From contig CAJNDS010000757.1 in assembly GCA_905221605.1 (NCBI GenBank), forward strand, positions 261,001 through 325,000: a stretch of 64,000 nucleotides of DNA, written 5' to 3'. The stretch comes from Symbiodinium natans. Taxonomy: Eukaryota; Sar; Dinophyceae; Suessiales; Symbiodiniaceae. A program made the translations under genes and the position numbers. Shown here piece by piece: positions 59,146 to 64,000 of the stretch (position 1 is its first letter; the number at the start of each line of letters is the position of its first letter). Under the pieces are notes generated by a model. It ran no database searches. It was not told the origin of the DNA and was given only the letters and a program-made list of their open reading frames with translations.

Positions 59146-61881
59146 GATACATATATATAGATATATATATATATATATGTTTGTGTATGTGTATGTGTAT
59201 ATACTTATTACTTCTGATTTCTATCCAAATATGAGTCATTGGCAAACCCCCCCCCCCCCCCCCACCGCCTTCCGCTGGGAGGCCGCCTCCCCAGCGGAAG
59301 CCGCGGAGGATCCAGCCTCGGAGTCCGAGGAGGCTGGGTTTAGGGTTTAGGGTTAGGGTTTAGAGCTTAGGGTTTAGGGTTTAGGTTTTTTTGATTCCCG
59401 TGCTTTCAGGGCATCTTAAGGTTTTAGGGTTTCGGGTTTAATGGTGTAGGGCTCAGGGCTTTTAGGTTTAGGGTTTAGGGTTTTAGGGCTTTGGGGTTTA
59501 GGGGTTTTAGGGCTTTAGCTTTTTGGGGTATAGGGCTTGGTGTTTTTAGGGTTGAGGGTCGTATGAACCCCCCGCCACACGCCCATTATCAAATACTATG
59601 CATGTACCATGCCCTGCTGCAATGGGGCAACCTAAGAAACAGGCACTCTAGTTTCCCATTGGTTACTGGGTGACCTGGGTATTCATGCCGTTCATGCCAT
59701 CACACAAGGGATCTGAGATAGGTTGTTTCTAGGGTTTAGGGTTTAAGATCTAGGGTTCAGGGTTTAGGGTTGACTAGGGGGTTTTGGGGGTTTGGGGTTT
59801 GGGGTGTTGGGTTTAAGGTCGAAGGTTTGGGGTTTGGGGTTTAGCGTTTACTCGGGGAATTCTAGCAGGGCTTCCCCAACAAGAAACCACCTAAAACCCC
59901 ACAAACCTTCTGAATGCCCTGAATGCCCTTAACTTCAGACACTCTGAGCATGAATGCCCTAAACATCCAAACCCACAAGCACTGAAGCAGCGCTGTGGCG
60001 TAGGACCCCTGGAAAAGAGCTCTGAGGTTGTGATGGTTAAGGAGGCTAGGGGGTCCAATGGTGTTCGTGGGGTTTAGGGTTAAGGGCCCGGTTTGGGGGT
60101 AGCCTTTCGGGTGTTTGGGGGGTTCAAGGTTTGGGGGCTTCCAGGTTTGGAGGTTTTGTTTGTCGAGGTTTGGGGGTTGAGGTTTGATTTTTGGCTTCAC
60201 GGGGCTTTCTAGCAAGAAGAACTTCGAGTTTCGAGGGTTCATGGTCTAGTCTCCATACTTCACAGGTGCATTAAGATGCAGGGTTTCCTGAGCCCTAAAC
60301 CCTTTACCGCTTCCCTTGCGACCTGTTCGGCCCTTGGCGAGGAGCAGTTCCCACTGCTTTGCGACTGCACTTTCACCCTCGCCTGCGGCGCCACTCGTCT
60401 TTGATTCTGGGTTCCAGGATTCGCTTAGCGCGGGACTGCAGTCTACTCTAATGTTGAAGGGTTCAGGGTCTAGCTGTAGGCGACTGGCTATCTTTGGCGC
60501 TTTTGAAAAAAAACCTAGAACCCTAAACACCAAACCCCAAACCCTAAACCCCAGACCCCAGACCCTAAACCCCAAACACAAACCCTAAACCCCAAACCCC
60601 AAACCCTAAACCCGAAACCCCAAAGCCTACCTTTTTGCTGGCCAGGCTGCGACCTTGCTGACGGAGGCGCGGCTGCAGCTGAGGCGTGGAGTTTAGGGTT
60701 TAGGGTTTATAGGGCTTAGGGGTTTAGGGTTTTGGGTTTTGGGTTTGGGGTTTTAGGGTTTAGGGTTTAGGGTTTAGGGTTTAGGGTTTAGGGTTTAGCA
60801 GGATTTGGGAGACCGCTCATAGGGGATTCCTTCCTCAGCCCTTCTGTGTTCCTCTCTTGGTTTCTTTTGAGGGGCCTTGTGAAGGCCCTCGTGCATCATG
60901 AGGGGTTGCTGTGGAACGTGCTTTAAAGTTCTACGGGCCCTAGTCCTAGACACCCGATGTATTGCACGCCATGCTTTGAAATTGCCGACGAAGCCCAACA
61001 GCCTCGACCCTTGAACCCTACATCCCAGAACCCTAAGTTACTAAGGCCCTAAAGCACCCAGAACTTGGGATGTGCCCCCTTCTACTAACAGTCCTTCATA
61101 CGGATTCTAGCACTCCCCAGTTTGTCATCCCTATGATACGTAATAGGGATTCTGATAGGGGGGTACTATAATCCCTATGAAGGACGGTTAGCAGAAGGGG
61201 GAACATCCCAACCCAGAACACTTCAATATCCTTGAACGCCCTGTTGTGCCCTGATTCCTTTTTGTTCAGGGCTTGGACCCTCCTTTTACACCGCGACCCC
61301 TGCTTAGGCCAAACAGAAAGGCACCCTGTCGATGCTTCTGGGTTTAGGGTTTAGGGTTGAGGGTTTGGGGTTTAGGGTTTAGGGTTATGTCCTGCCTTCG
61401 AAGATCCAAAAGCCCTGAACCCCGAACCCACAGCCTCCAGGGATGCGTGTTGCAGACATCACGCGGCTCGAGTTCCACGATAAGCAACTCCAAACCCTGG
61501 GCTCGCAAAGTCCACCCAACAGCTTATGCTATCCTCACAGCAGCCCTAAAAACCTAGCACTCTTTGGGCCCTACACCCCACAAATGCCTAAAAGCTTCAC
61601 CTTTTGCAAGCCCGACACCTCTAAAACCCTAAGCCCCAAAAGTTGAGGTCTCGAGGGTTAGGGTTGGGAGGTGGTTAGGGATTCAGGGTTTTCGGGATTT
61701 AGGGTTTATGTTTCAGGGTTTTAGGGCATTCAGGGTTTAGGTATGTCGGGTTTAGTTAGGGTTTAGGGTTTAGGGTTTAGGGTTTAGGTATGTCGGGTTT
61801 AGGGTCGGTTTGCTTTTTTCCGGAAGGCGCGGCCACGTTTACGGCGTCGTCGGAGGAAATGACAGCGGGAAAAGCTGCTGG
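37169..61881 (+). CDS. eEF3-like translation factor, fragmented, 3' part beyond window
   Basis: ABC-F type elongation factor 3 binds the ribosome with its HEAT repeats and uses ATP to help release tRNA from the E site; it is best known from fungi but also occurs in other unicellular eukaryotes. Exons: 37169-37199 (weak), 38019-38090, 39234-39291, 39734-39770, 41256-41322, 42484-42531, 42867-42929, 43700-43765, 44268-44297, 45445-45507, 46968-47003, 47792-47821, 50263-50331, 52028-52078, 52827-52880, 53375-53429, 53507-53519, 56729-56783, 57488-57539, 59282-59329, 60342-60389, 60646-60683, 61827-61881. Joined, they follow the yeast protein from about residue 70 to its first Walker A (here GGNDSGKS), with phases agreeing wherever adjacent exons are known. 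Gaps: 5-6 residues near 48-50 kb, one exon at 57.5-59.3 kb, the N-terminus. Of 22 donors I count 14 GC, 7 GA, 1 GT; every acceptor is AG|G. The remaining ABC domains must lie to the right. Confidence 0.85.
37671..37763. mobile_element. MITE-like foldback, GATGTTCCCCC family
   Basis: TAGGATGTTCCCCCTATACTA at the left, TAGTATACGGGGGGAACCTCC at the right, with ATCCTGCATAAGGAT and AATCCTGTTAGGG inside. Within the first eEF3-like intron. Confidence 0.8.
37819..38011. repeat. CCCTAAA array, longest perfect run (about 27 units)
   Basis: About 193 bp without visible variation, ending 7 bp before the acceptor of the 38019 exon. Confidence 0.98.
38019..38090 (+). CDS. eEF3-like exon: HEAT helix
   Basis: 72 nt, reads ALAVGGVGAPMLLRTLVP and VLAKLE. 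Corresponds to the helix before and including the LVP helix of yeast eEF3. Acceptor CCAAG|G, GC donor (GGAG|GCACAT). Confidence 0.7.
38474..38625. repeat. TTTAGGG array
   Basis: About 20 units with two small breaks, followed by a C-run (38632-38645) and, at 38840-38862, a G-run. Confidence 0.96.
39234..39291 (+). CDS. eEF3-like exon: HEAT helix
   Basis: DRHVDVRNAAAAASEALLK, the D..VR.AA pattern of a HEAT repeat. Acceptor CGCAG|G, GC donor in phase 1 (AAAG|GCCGCG). Confidence 0.78.
39734..39770 (+). CDS. eEF3-like exon: short HEAT segment
   Basis: 37 nt, SDPCAFEAILP, matching the NP-A-ALLP helix start of eEF3. Phases 1 in and 2 out agree with both neighbours. Confidence 0.75.
41120..41195 (+). 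mobile_element. CTAGGACCTGGAGTAGG element, intact copy
   Basis: CTAGGACCTGGAGTAGGCCC ... CTAGGTTACTCTTGGGTCTAG, about 76 bp, in the intron before the 41256 exon. The right end continues into GGGGGGTTCTTAAGCAAATAG, a word also present at 43622-43650. Confidence 0.7.
41256..41322 (+). CDS. eEF3-like exon: HEAT helix
   Basis: Reads KLLKLCWRRGVDGAAAVA then EKLP, aligned to the KWQ..I..LAA helix. Ends at a GA donor (TCCG|GAGACA) which gives LPELLP with the next exon. Confidence 0.78.
42484..42531 (+). CDS. eEF3-like exon: HEAT helix
   Basis: ELLPLTADLLMDTSNE, matching ELIP.LSE.MWDTKKE of yeast. GC donor (CGAG|GCTCGT), phase 0. Confidence 0.85.
42867..42929 (+). CDS. eEF3-like exon: HEAT helix
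   Basis: VRADASEATDVLMSLCGN then ADL, aligning without gaps to VKAAAT..MTK....VDNKDI. GA donor (CCTG|GACACG), phase 0. Confidence 0.85.
43018..43024. repeat. CT microsatellite tail
   Basis: Short CTCTCTCT run (about 43005-43022) in the intron after the 42867 exon. Confidence 0.6.
43220..43390. repeat. CCCTAAA / CCCCAAA array
   Basis: A block of about nine CCCCAAA units is embedded in CCCTAAA and CCCTGAA units. Confidence 0.93.
43700..43765 (+). CDS. eEF3-like exon: HEAT helix and ADP-E loop
   Basis: EPHLEEIISCVKGKKDVA then DPAE, matching the FIPSLIQCIADPTE segment. GA donor (AGAG|GAAGAA). Joined to the next exon it aligns residue for residue over ADPAEV...FV. Confidence 0.85.
43978..44113. 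repeat. CCCTAAA array
   Basis: About 18 units, with CCTTAAA and CCTAAAG variants in the right half. Confidence 0.95.
44268..44297 (+). CDS. eEF3-like exon: 30-nt helix
   Basis: VSKCLRDLAE. Short but framed by exact phase-0 junctions on both sides. Acceptor TTCAG|G, GC donor (CGAG|GCTGGG). Confidence 0.78.
45317..45395. repeat. CCCTAAA array (11 units)
   Basis: Perfect heptamers 50 bp before the 45445 exon. Confidence 0.97.
45445..45507 (+). CDS. eEF3-like exon: signature HEAT segment
   Basis: VVFVQRVTAPALAAVLPV then LSR. This is the most family-specific stretch: FV..VT.A.L..MVPLLSR in yeast, FVQ.V.APAL in others. GC donor (CAGG|GCCCTT). Confidence 0.92.
46968..47003 (+). CDS. eEF3-like exon: 36-nt linker/helix
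   Basis: GLKSRNARAQRQ continues the LSR of the previous exon as LSRGL, then R.QRQ replaces IKRK. Acceptor GCAAG|G, GC donor (GCAG|GCAGGA). Confidence 0.8.
47792..47821 (+). CDS. eEF3-like exon: 30-nt helix
   Basis: ACVIAELLGQ aligned to SAVIIDNMCK. A GC donor (GCAA|GCATGG) is assumed. The next 5-6 residues of the family are missing from known exons and may lie in a microexon between 47.8 and 50.3 kb. Confidence 0.72.
48726..48855. mobile_element. foldback, CTAAGGGTAGCTACAC termini
   Basis: ACCTAAGGGTAGCTACACGG on the left pairs with TGTGTAGCTACCCTTAG on the right, GGTCCC with GGGAC next to it. About 130 bp, single copy here. Confidence 0.75.
48920..50100. other. intronic low-copy DNA between eEF3-like exons
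   Basis: 48920-49400 is GC-rich with overlapping open frames on both strands (48903-49406 minus, 49088-49336 plus), none recognised. 49620-49860 has another minus-strand frame. TTTAGGG patch at 49932-49990. No gene supported. Confidence 0.4.
50263..50331 (+). CDS. eEF3-like exon: HEAT helix
   Basis: VKPFAPQLLPLLQKARLSRF then QIS, matching V.APFL.KLLPGL. The GA donor (TTCG|GACCCGG) coincides with the left terminus of an inverted-repeat element. Confidence 0.88.
50329..50440 (+). mobile_element. GACCCGGAGTAGG element at an intron 5' end
   Basis: Left terminus GACCCGGAGTAGGCCC is the first sequence of the intron; right terminus GGTTACTCCTGGGTCTAG. It supplies the GA splice donor. The intron begins GACCC and the next exon (52028) begins GACCC, as a target duplication would look. 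Confidence 0.78.
50770..51130. repeat. CCCTAAA then TTTAGGG arrays
   Basis: CCCTAAA at 50770-50836, TTTAGGG at 50948-51021 and 51074-51122: opposite orientations within 350 bp. Confidence 0.93.
51569..51657. mobile_element. MITE-like foldback, GATGTTCCCCC family (diverged)
   Basis: TTGGCATGTTCCCCCTTTCA at the left, TACAAGGGGGGAAAATCCCA at the right, AAGGACTGTTAG inside. Confidence 0.7.
51810..51850. repeat. C-run/A-run junction
   Basis: About 16 C followed by about 16 A, complement of the T-run/G-run seen at 6080. Confidence 0.95.
52028..52078 (+). CDS. eEF3-like exon: last HEAT helix
   Basis: DPDVRAVAGRAYEALEE, matching DPE.R.V..RAL.TL. Acceptor GTAAG|G; GC donor (GGAG|GCAGAG) or GA three bases earlier. 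Confidence 0.88.
52325..52384. mobile_element. MITE-like foldback, shortest near-perfect hairpin
   Basis: GATGTTCCCCTTTATAC and GTATAAAGGGGAACATC flank AACAGTCCTGAATAAGGACTGTTA: 60 bp that is almost one complete hairpin. Confidence 0.88.
52827..52880 (+). CDS. eEF3-like exon: linker after HEAT
   Basis: VATADRTGSIRKARFSRR. Phase 0 with GC donor (TCGA|GCATCT). This part of the family is variable, so the match rests on order, phase and splice motif. Confidence 0.6.
53375..53429 (+). CDS. eEF3-like exon: start of four-helix bundle
   Basis: ELRNLLDMAVVESEVAMA, aligned with LQVVNELLKDETVAP. GA donor in phase 1 (GCAG|GAGCTA). Confidence 0.68.
53440..53500. repeat. TTTAGGG array filling the intron before the microexon
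   Basis: Nearly the whole 77-bp intron (53430-53506) is TTTAGGG. Confidence 0.95.
53507..53519 (+). CDS. eEF3-like 13-nt microexon
   Basis: TCCAAG|GTGCCGCGGTCCC|GACCCG. It supplies GAAVP and turns phase 1 into phase 2, exactly what the next exon (P-FFFASV) needs. It rests on phase logic and one aligned motif only. Confidence 0.55.
53636..55260. repeat. GGGGGCAACCCTGGC minisatellite with embedded 130-bp repeat
   Basis: 15-bp units GGCAACCCTGGCGGG by the dozen, within one 3.2-kb intron of the eEF3-like gene. Three blocks of about 130 bp (53776-53903, 54175-54301, 54616-54742) and a decayed fourth (54900-54985) interrupt it at 400-440-bp spacing. Gly/Arg/Pro/Cys-rich reading frames here are artefacts. 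Confidence 0.95.
53788..53880 (+). CDS. repeated exon-like block inside the minisatellite (three copies)
   Basis: Frame AVTWAELFAMSENHWSKL then QRDAAHILASAKG has ordinary protein composition and stays open in the copies at 54187 and 54627. Acceptor would be TTCTAG|C, not the local AG|G; a GC donor (AAAG|GCAGAA) follows. It is out of order for eEF3, so it may be a captured exon or an old element. Confidence 0.35.
55698..55806. mobile_element. foldback element, CCAAAACCCCTTAA family
   Basis: CCCAGATCTTCCAAAACCCC pairs with GGGGTTTTGGAAGATCTGGG. Inside, TTAATTAAGG.A.ATACC pairs with GGTATATACCTTAACTAA. Sister of 25021-25140. Confidence 0.87.
55941..55996. repeat. TTTAGGG array
   Basis: Eight units, intronic. 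A second array in the opposite orientation lies at 56632-56692 (CCCTAAA). Confidence 0.95.
56729..56783 (+). CDS. eEF3-like exon: four-helix bundle
   Basis: PFFFASVSAACAARHLGK, aligned with PRFKIVVEYIAAIGADL. Acceptor AAAAG|G; the only GT donor of this gene (CAAG|GTTGTG). Confidence 0.68.
57355..57447. repeat. GGGCTTTA octamer array
   Basis: About a dozen GGGCTTTA units with one CTGCA and one CTTCA variant, just left of the 57488 exon. Confidence 0.95.
57488..57539 (+). CDS. eEF3-like exon: QW helix
   Basis: APQWRQRLTPLLESVLP, matching QAWFTHITPYMTIFL. Acceptor TTCAG|G, GC donor in phase 1 (CCAG|GCCGAT). Confidence 0.8.
57688..57772. mobile_element. MITE-like foldback, GATGTTCCCCC family
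   Basis: TTGGGATGTTCCCCCTTATA and AGAAGGGGGAACATCCCAA are complementary; TACTAACAGTCC pairs with GGACGGTTAGTA. In the intron after the 57488 exon. Confidence 0.87.
57930..58320 (+). other. protein-like low-copy stretch in an intron
   Basis: Plus-strand frames include GNPEDVRFRRALQFLDCC (58090-58140) and VLIMDTGVAWDDLDVSEA (near 58218-58275). No family recognised. At least one eEF3-like exon is still missing between 57540 and 59281, but neither frame fits it. Confidence 0.3.
59090..59180. repeat. ACATAT / TATATA microsatellite
   Basis: ACATAT hexamers turning into TA dinucleotides. His/Ile/Tyr-rich frames across it are artefacts. Confidence 0.95.
59282..59329 (+). CDS. eEF3-like exon: acidic linker
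   Basis: AASPAEAAEDPASESE: the acidic segment that precedes the ABC1 domain in this family. GA donor (CGAG|GAGGCT), phase 0. Low complexity, so identity rests on position. Confidence 0.6.
60342..60389 (+). CDS. eEF3-like exon: start of ABC1
   Basis: EQFPLLCDCTFTLACG, matching EDLCNCEFSLAYG. Acceptor GCGAG|G, GC donor (CGGC|GCCACT), phase 0. Confidence 0.9.
60646..60683 (+). CDS. eEF3-like exon: ABC1 strand
   Basis: AATLLTEARLQLR, matching AKILLNKTQLRLK. Acceptor CCAG|G, GC donor in phase 2 (TGAG|GCGTGG). Confidence 0.9.
61065..61211. mobile_element. GATGTTCCCCC-family foldback, enlarged
   Basis: TTGGGATGTGCCCCCTTCTA pairs with AGAAGGGGGAACATCCCAA; the middle has further pairs (ACAGTCCTTCATACGGATT / TCCCTATGAAGGACGGTT). 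In the intron between the ABC1 strand exon and the Walker A exon. Confidence 0.85.
61827..61881 (+). CDS. eEF3-like exon: Walker A of ABC1
   Basis: RGHVYGVVGGNDSGKSCW; the GGNDSGKS fits the P-loop pattern GxxxxGKS, with Asp-Ser where yeast has Gly-Cys. The frame would stop at TGA (61891) unless spliced at the GC donor TGG|GCACAT. The rest of the gene is outside the window. Confidence 0.9.
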
Positions 61882-61919
61882 GCACATACTGGCTGACCTA
61901 GAAGTCTACGTGTAAGTGG

Positions 61920-62880
61920 ACCCGGGGTGGGTAGGGTTTAGGGTTTAGGGTTTCGAGCTTAGGGTTTAGGGTTTCGAGTTTAGGATTTAGGGTTTAGGGC
62001 TTTGCAAGCCTTACTGCCTAATCCCTAGACCCTGAAACCCTAAATCCCAAACCCCCTTTTCAGTTGGGTTAGGTTCCCCATCTGCTTCGAATTCAAGAGC
62101 ATTTTTTATGTTAAATGTGTTAGGGGCTCCACTATCCTTTGTAGGCAAACTTTATTGGCTTCTGGATGGCCGCTTGAAAGGGCCTAAGCCGGGTGCGGGA
62201 AAGTTGCCTAGGAGTTTCCGGCCTAAGACCCGAATACTCCCGAACCCCGGCCCTTCTCCACAAGGGATGTGCCCCTAAGATGGTTCCCTTCATATACTCC
62301 GAATGTGGCCCTTCGATTCCCTTAAAGGGGCCCCCTAAACCCAAGGGTACGACCTTAGGGGTCCAAGGCAGAATCCCATGACTTTGAGCAAGAGGTTCCC
62401 AGCACGATTGGCGGGTTTAGGGTTTATGGTTTAGGGTATTCAGAGCAACGGAAAGGAACCAAGAGGGACATGCAGGCTCTCCCTACATCAGCCCCAATTC
62501 CTCACTTTAAGAGCTGATGGGTGCCAAAACGGGTCTATGGTTTGGAGCAGGCCCCGCTTTCAGGCCCTTGAATAAACCCGCAGGTGTAAAGGGGAAAATG
62601 TGGGTGGTGTTTAGGATTAGGGTTTAGGGTTCATGGTGGGTACTCTGCACCGAAGAACGTAGTTCTTGAAGCTCACGCCCTTGGAGCAAGCGCCGACTCT
62701 AGACACCTTACCGGGGCTGAGGGACATGTTTAAAGTTCTATTGGCCCTCAACCTCAAACCCTAAATGCTAGTTCAGGGTTGAAGGGTTTCGAGTAGTAGT
62801 AATATAACTTACAAGCATGTCTTTCATTAGAATAGTACATATACAGATATATGTATACATATAAAAGTAGTAATATAGCA
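61920..62880. other. next eEF3-like intron, start
   Basis: TTTAGGG patches at 61933-61960 and 62414-62440. 62130-62390 has short frames on both strands without recognisable content. I see no next exon before the AT-rich repeat. Confidence 0.45.
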
Positions 62881-64000
62881 ATTATATATATATATATATA
62901 TGAGAGAGCAACCTTTCGGGTCTATTTAGCTCCTTCCTTTGTTTTAATAAGTGAAATTAAATTAAATTAGTTAAATTATTTAAATTATTTAATTGACTCC
63001 CATTAAATAATTTAAAAAATTTAAAAAATTTAAATAAGCAAAATTATTTAAATTATTTAATTTATTTAATTGCCTCCCATTAAATAATTTAAATAATTAA
63101 CATAATTTAAATAAGCAAAATTTTTTAAATTATTTAATTTATTTAATTGACCCCGATTAAATAATTTAAATAATTTAAATAATTTAAATAAGCAAAATTA
63201 ATTAAATTATTTAATTGACTTTAATTGACCCCTATTAAAGAAATTAAATAATTTAAATAATTTCTGGCTGGTCTGGAAAGTTTCCTGAATTAAATTTATT
63301 CAAATTATTTAATTTATTTAAATTATTTAAATTATTTAATTGACCCCTATTAAATAATTTAAATAATTAAAATAATTTAAATAAGCAAAAATTATTTAAA
63401 TTATTTAATTGACTCCCATTAAATAATTTAAATAATTAAAATAATTTAAATAAGCAAAATTATTTAAATTATTTAATTTATTTAATTGACCTCTATTAAA
63501 TAATTTAAATAATTTAAATAATTTAAATAATTTAAATAATTTAAATAATTTAAATAAATTTAATTCCGGGAACTTTCCAGACCAACCAGCAAAACAATTA
63601 AATAATTTAAATCCGACAGCTCAATTAAATGATTTAATTAAACTGCGGGATTTAAATTATTTTATTGATTTTTTTTTCTGGCTGGTCTGGAAAGTTTCCT
63701 GAATTAAATTTATTCAAATTATTTAATTTATTTAAATTATTTAAAATATTTAATTGATCCCTATTAAATAATTTAAATAATTAAAATAATTTAAATAAGC
63801 AAAAATTATTTAAATTATTTAAGTTATTTAATTGACTCCCATTAAATAATTTAAATAATTGAAATAATTTAAATAAGCAAAATTATTTAAATTATTTAAT
63901 TTATTTAATTGCCTCCCATTAAATAATTTAAATAATTTAAATAAGCAAAATTATTTAAATTATTTAATTTATTTAATTGACCCCTATTAAATAATTTAAA
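62880..64000. repeat. AT-rich ATTTAAATA repeat with inverted module
   Basis: Units of about 80-110 bp carry ATTAAATAATTTAAATAA, AGCAAAATTATTTAAATT and ATTGACCCCTATT-type words. A GC-richer module CTGGCTGGTCTGGAAAGTTT occurs forward at 63264 and 63678 and inverted at 63552-63590 (AACTTTCCAGACCAACCAG). Continues past the right edge. Confidence 0.93.

Noticed and set aside
59063-59350. His/Ile/Tyr-rich frame upstream of the acidic exon
   Set aside because: Translation of an ACATAT microsatellite. Only 59282-59329 fits the eEF3-like exon series.
61817-61915. Alternative frame TASSEEMTAGKAAGHILA at the Walker A exon
   Set aside because: Open, but the other frame matches the eEF3 P-loop region without gaps and fits the phase of the preceding exon.
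1-64000. tRNA, rRNA or spliced-leader genes
   Set aside because: I looked for conserved arms and known motifs by eye and found none. A covariance-model scan would be needed to exclude them.

Overview
The window looks like nuclear DNA of a dinoflagellate or a close alveolate relative. Three things point there. Plant/dinoflagellate-type telomere heptamers (TTTAGGG and CCCTAAA) are scattered through almost all of it. Introns end in AG|G and mostly begin with GC or GA rather than GT. A multi-exon gene is repeated in tandem on one strand. None of this names a genus. There are no bacterial operons, and the long open frames are nearly all read-throughs of simple repeats.

Layout. 1-3.6 kb is satellite DNA: a C/G-rich alternating repeat, a short ~78-bp repeat, then a TTACCCACCA-type minisatellite that switches strand. 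3.6-15 kb is telomere-like arrays with small coding-like islands between them; several follow the local splice rule and may belong to one Arg/Glu/Pro-rich protein. 15.9-32.3 kb holds three tandem copies of an unrecognised gene (A1 15933-19311, A2 20941-23406, A3 27317-31973) plus one 5'-truncated copy (24601-24691). The copies align exon by exon but differ in which introns they carry, and several copy-specific introns contain telomere repeats. 32.6-37 kb has more telomere arrays and a few doubtful exons. From about 37.2/38.0 kb to 61.9 kb, and beyond the right edge, lies a gene for a translation elongation factor 3 (eEF3)-like protein, read here from its HEAT domain to the Walker A motif of the first ABC domain. 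It is cut into at least 21 exons of 13-72 nt. 62.9-64.0 kb is an AT-rich repeat.

The main discovery is how these genes are built. Exons of 13-200 bp sit in a sea of telomere heptamers. Before the acceptor the repeat is usually CCCTAAA and after the donor usually TTTAGGG, so the two ends of many introns are complementary and could pair in the pre-mRNA. Several families of short inverted-repeat (foldback, MITE-like) elements occur, and two of them sit exactly at splice sites, as expected of transposon-derived introns (introners). One element copy is split by a TTTAGGG array that two sister copies lack, which shows that the arrays arise after the element.

All exon calls were made by eye, from translation, phase bookkeeping and remembered family alignment. 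No search or RNA evidence was available.
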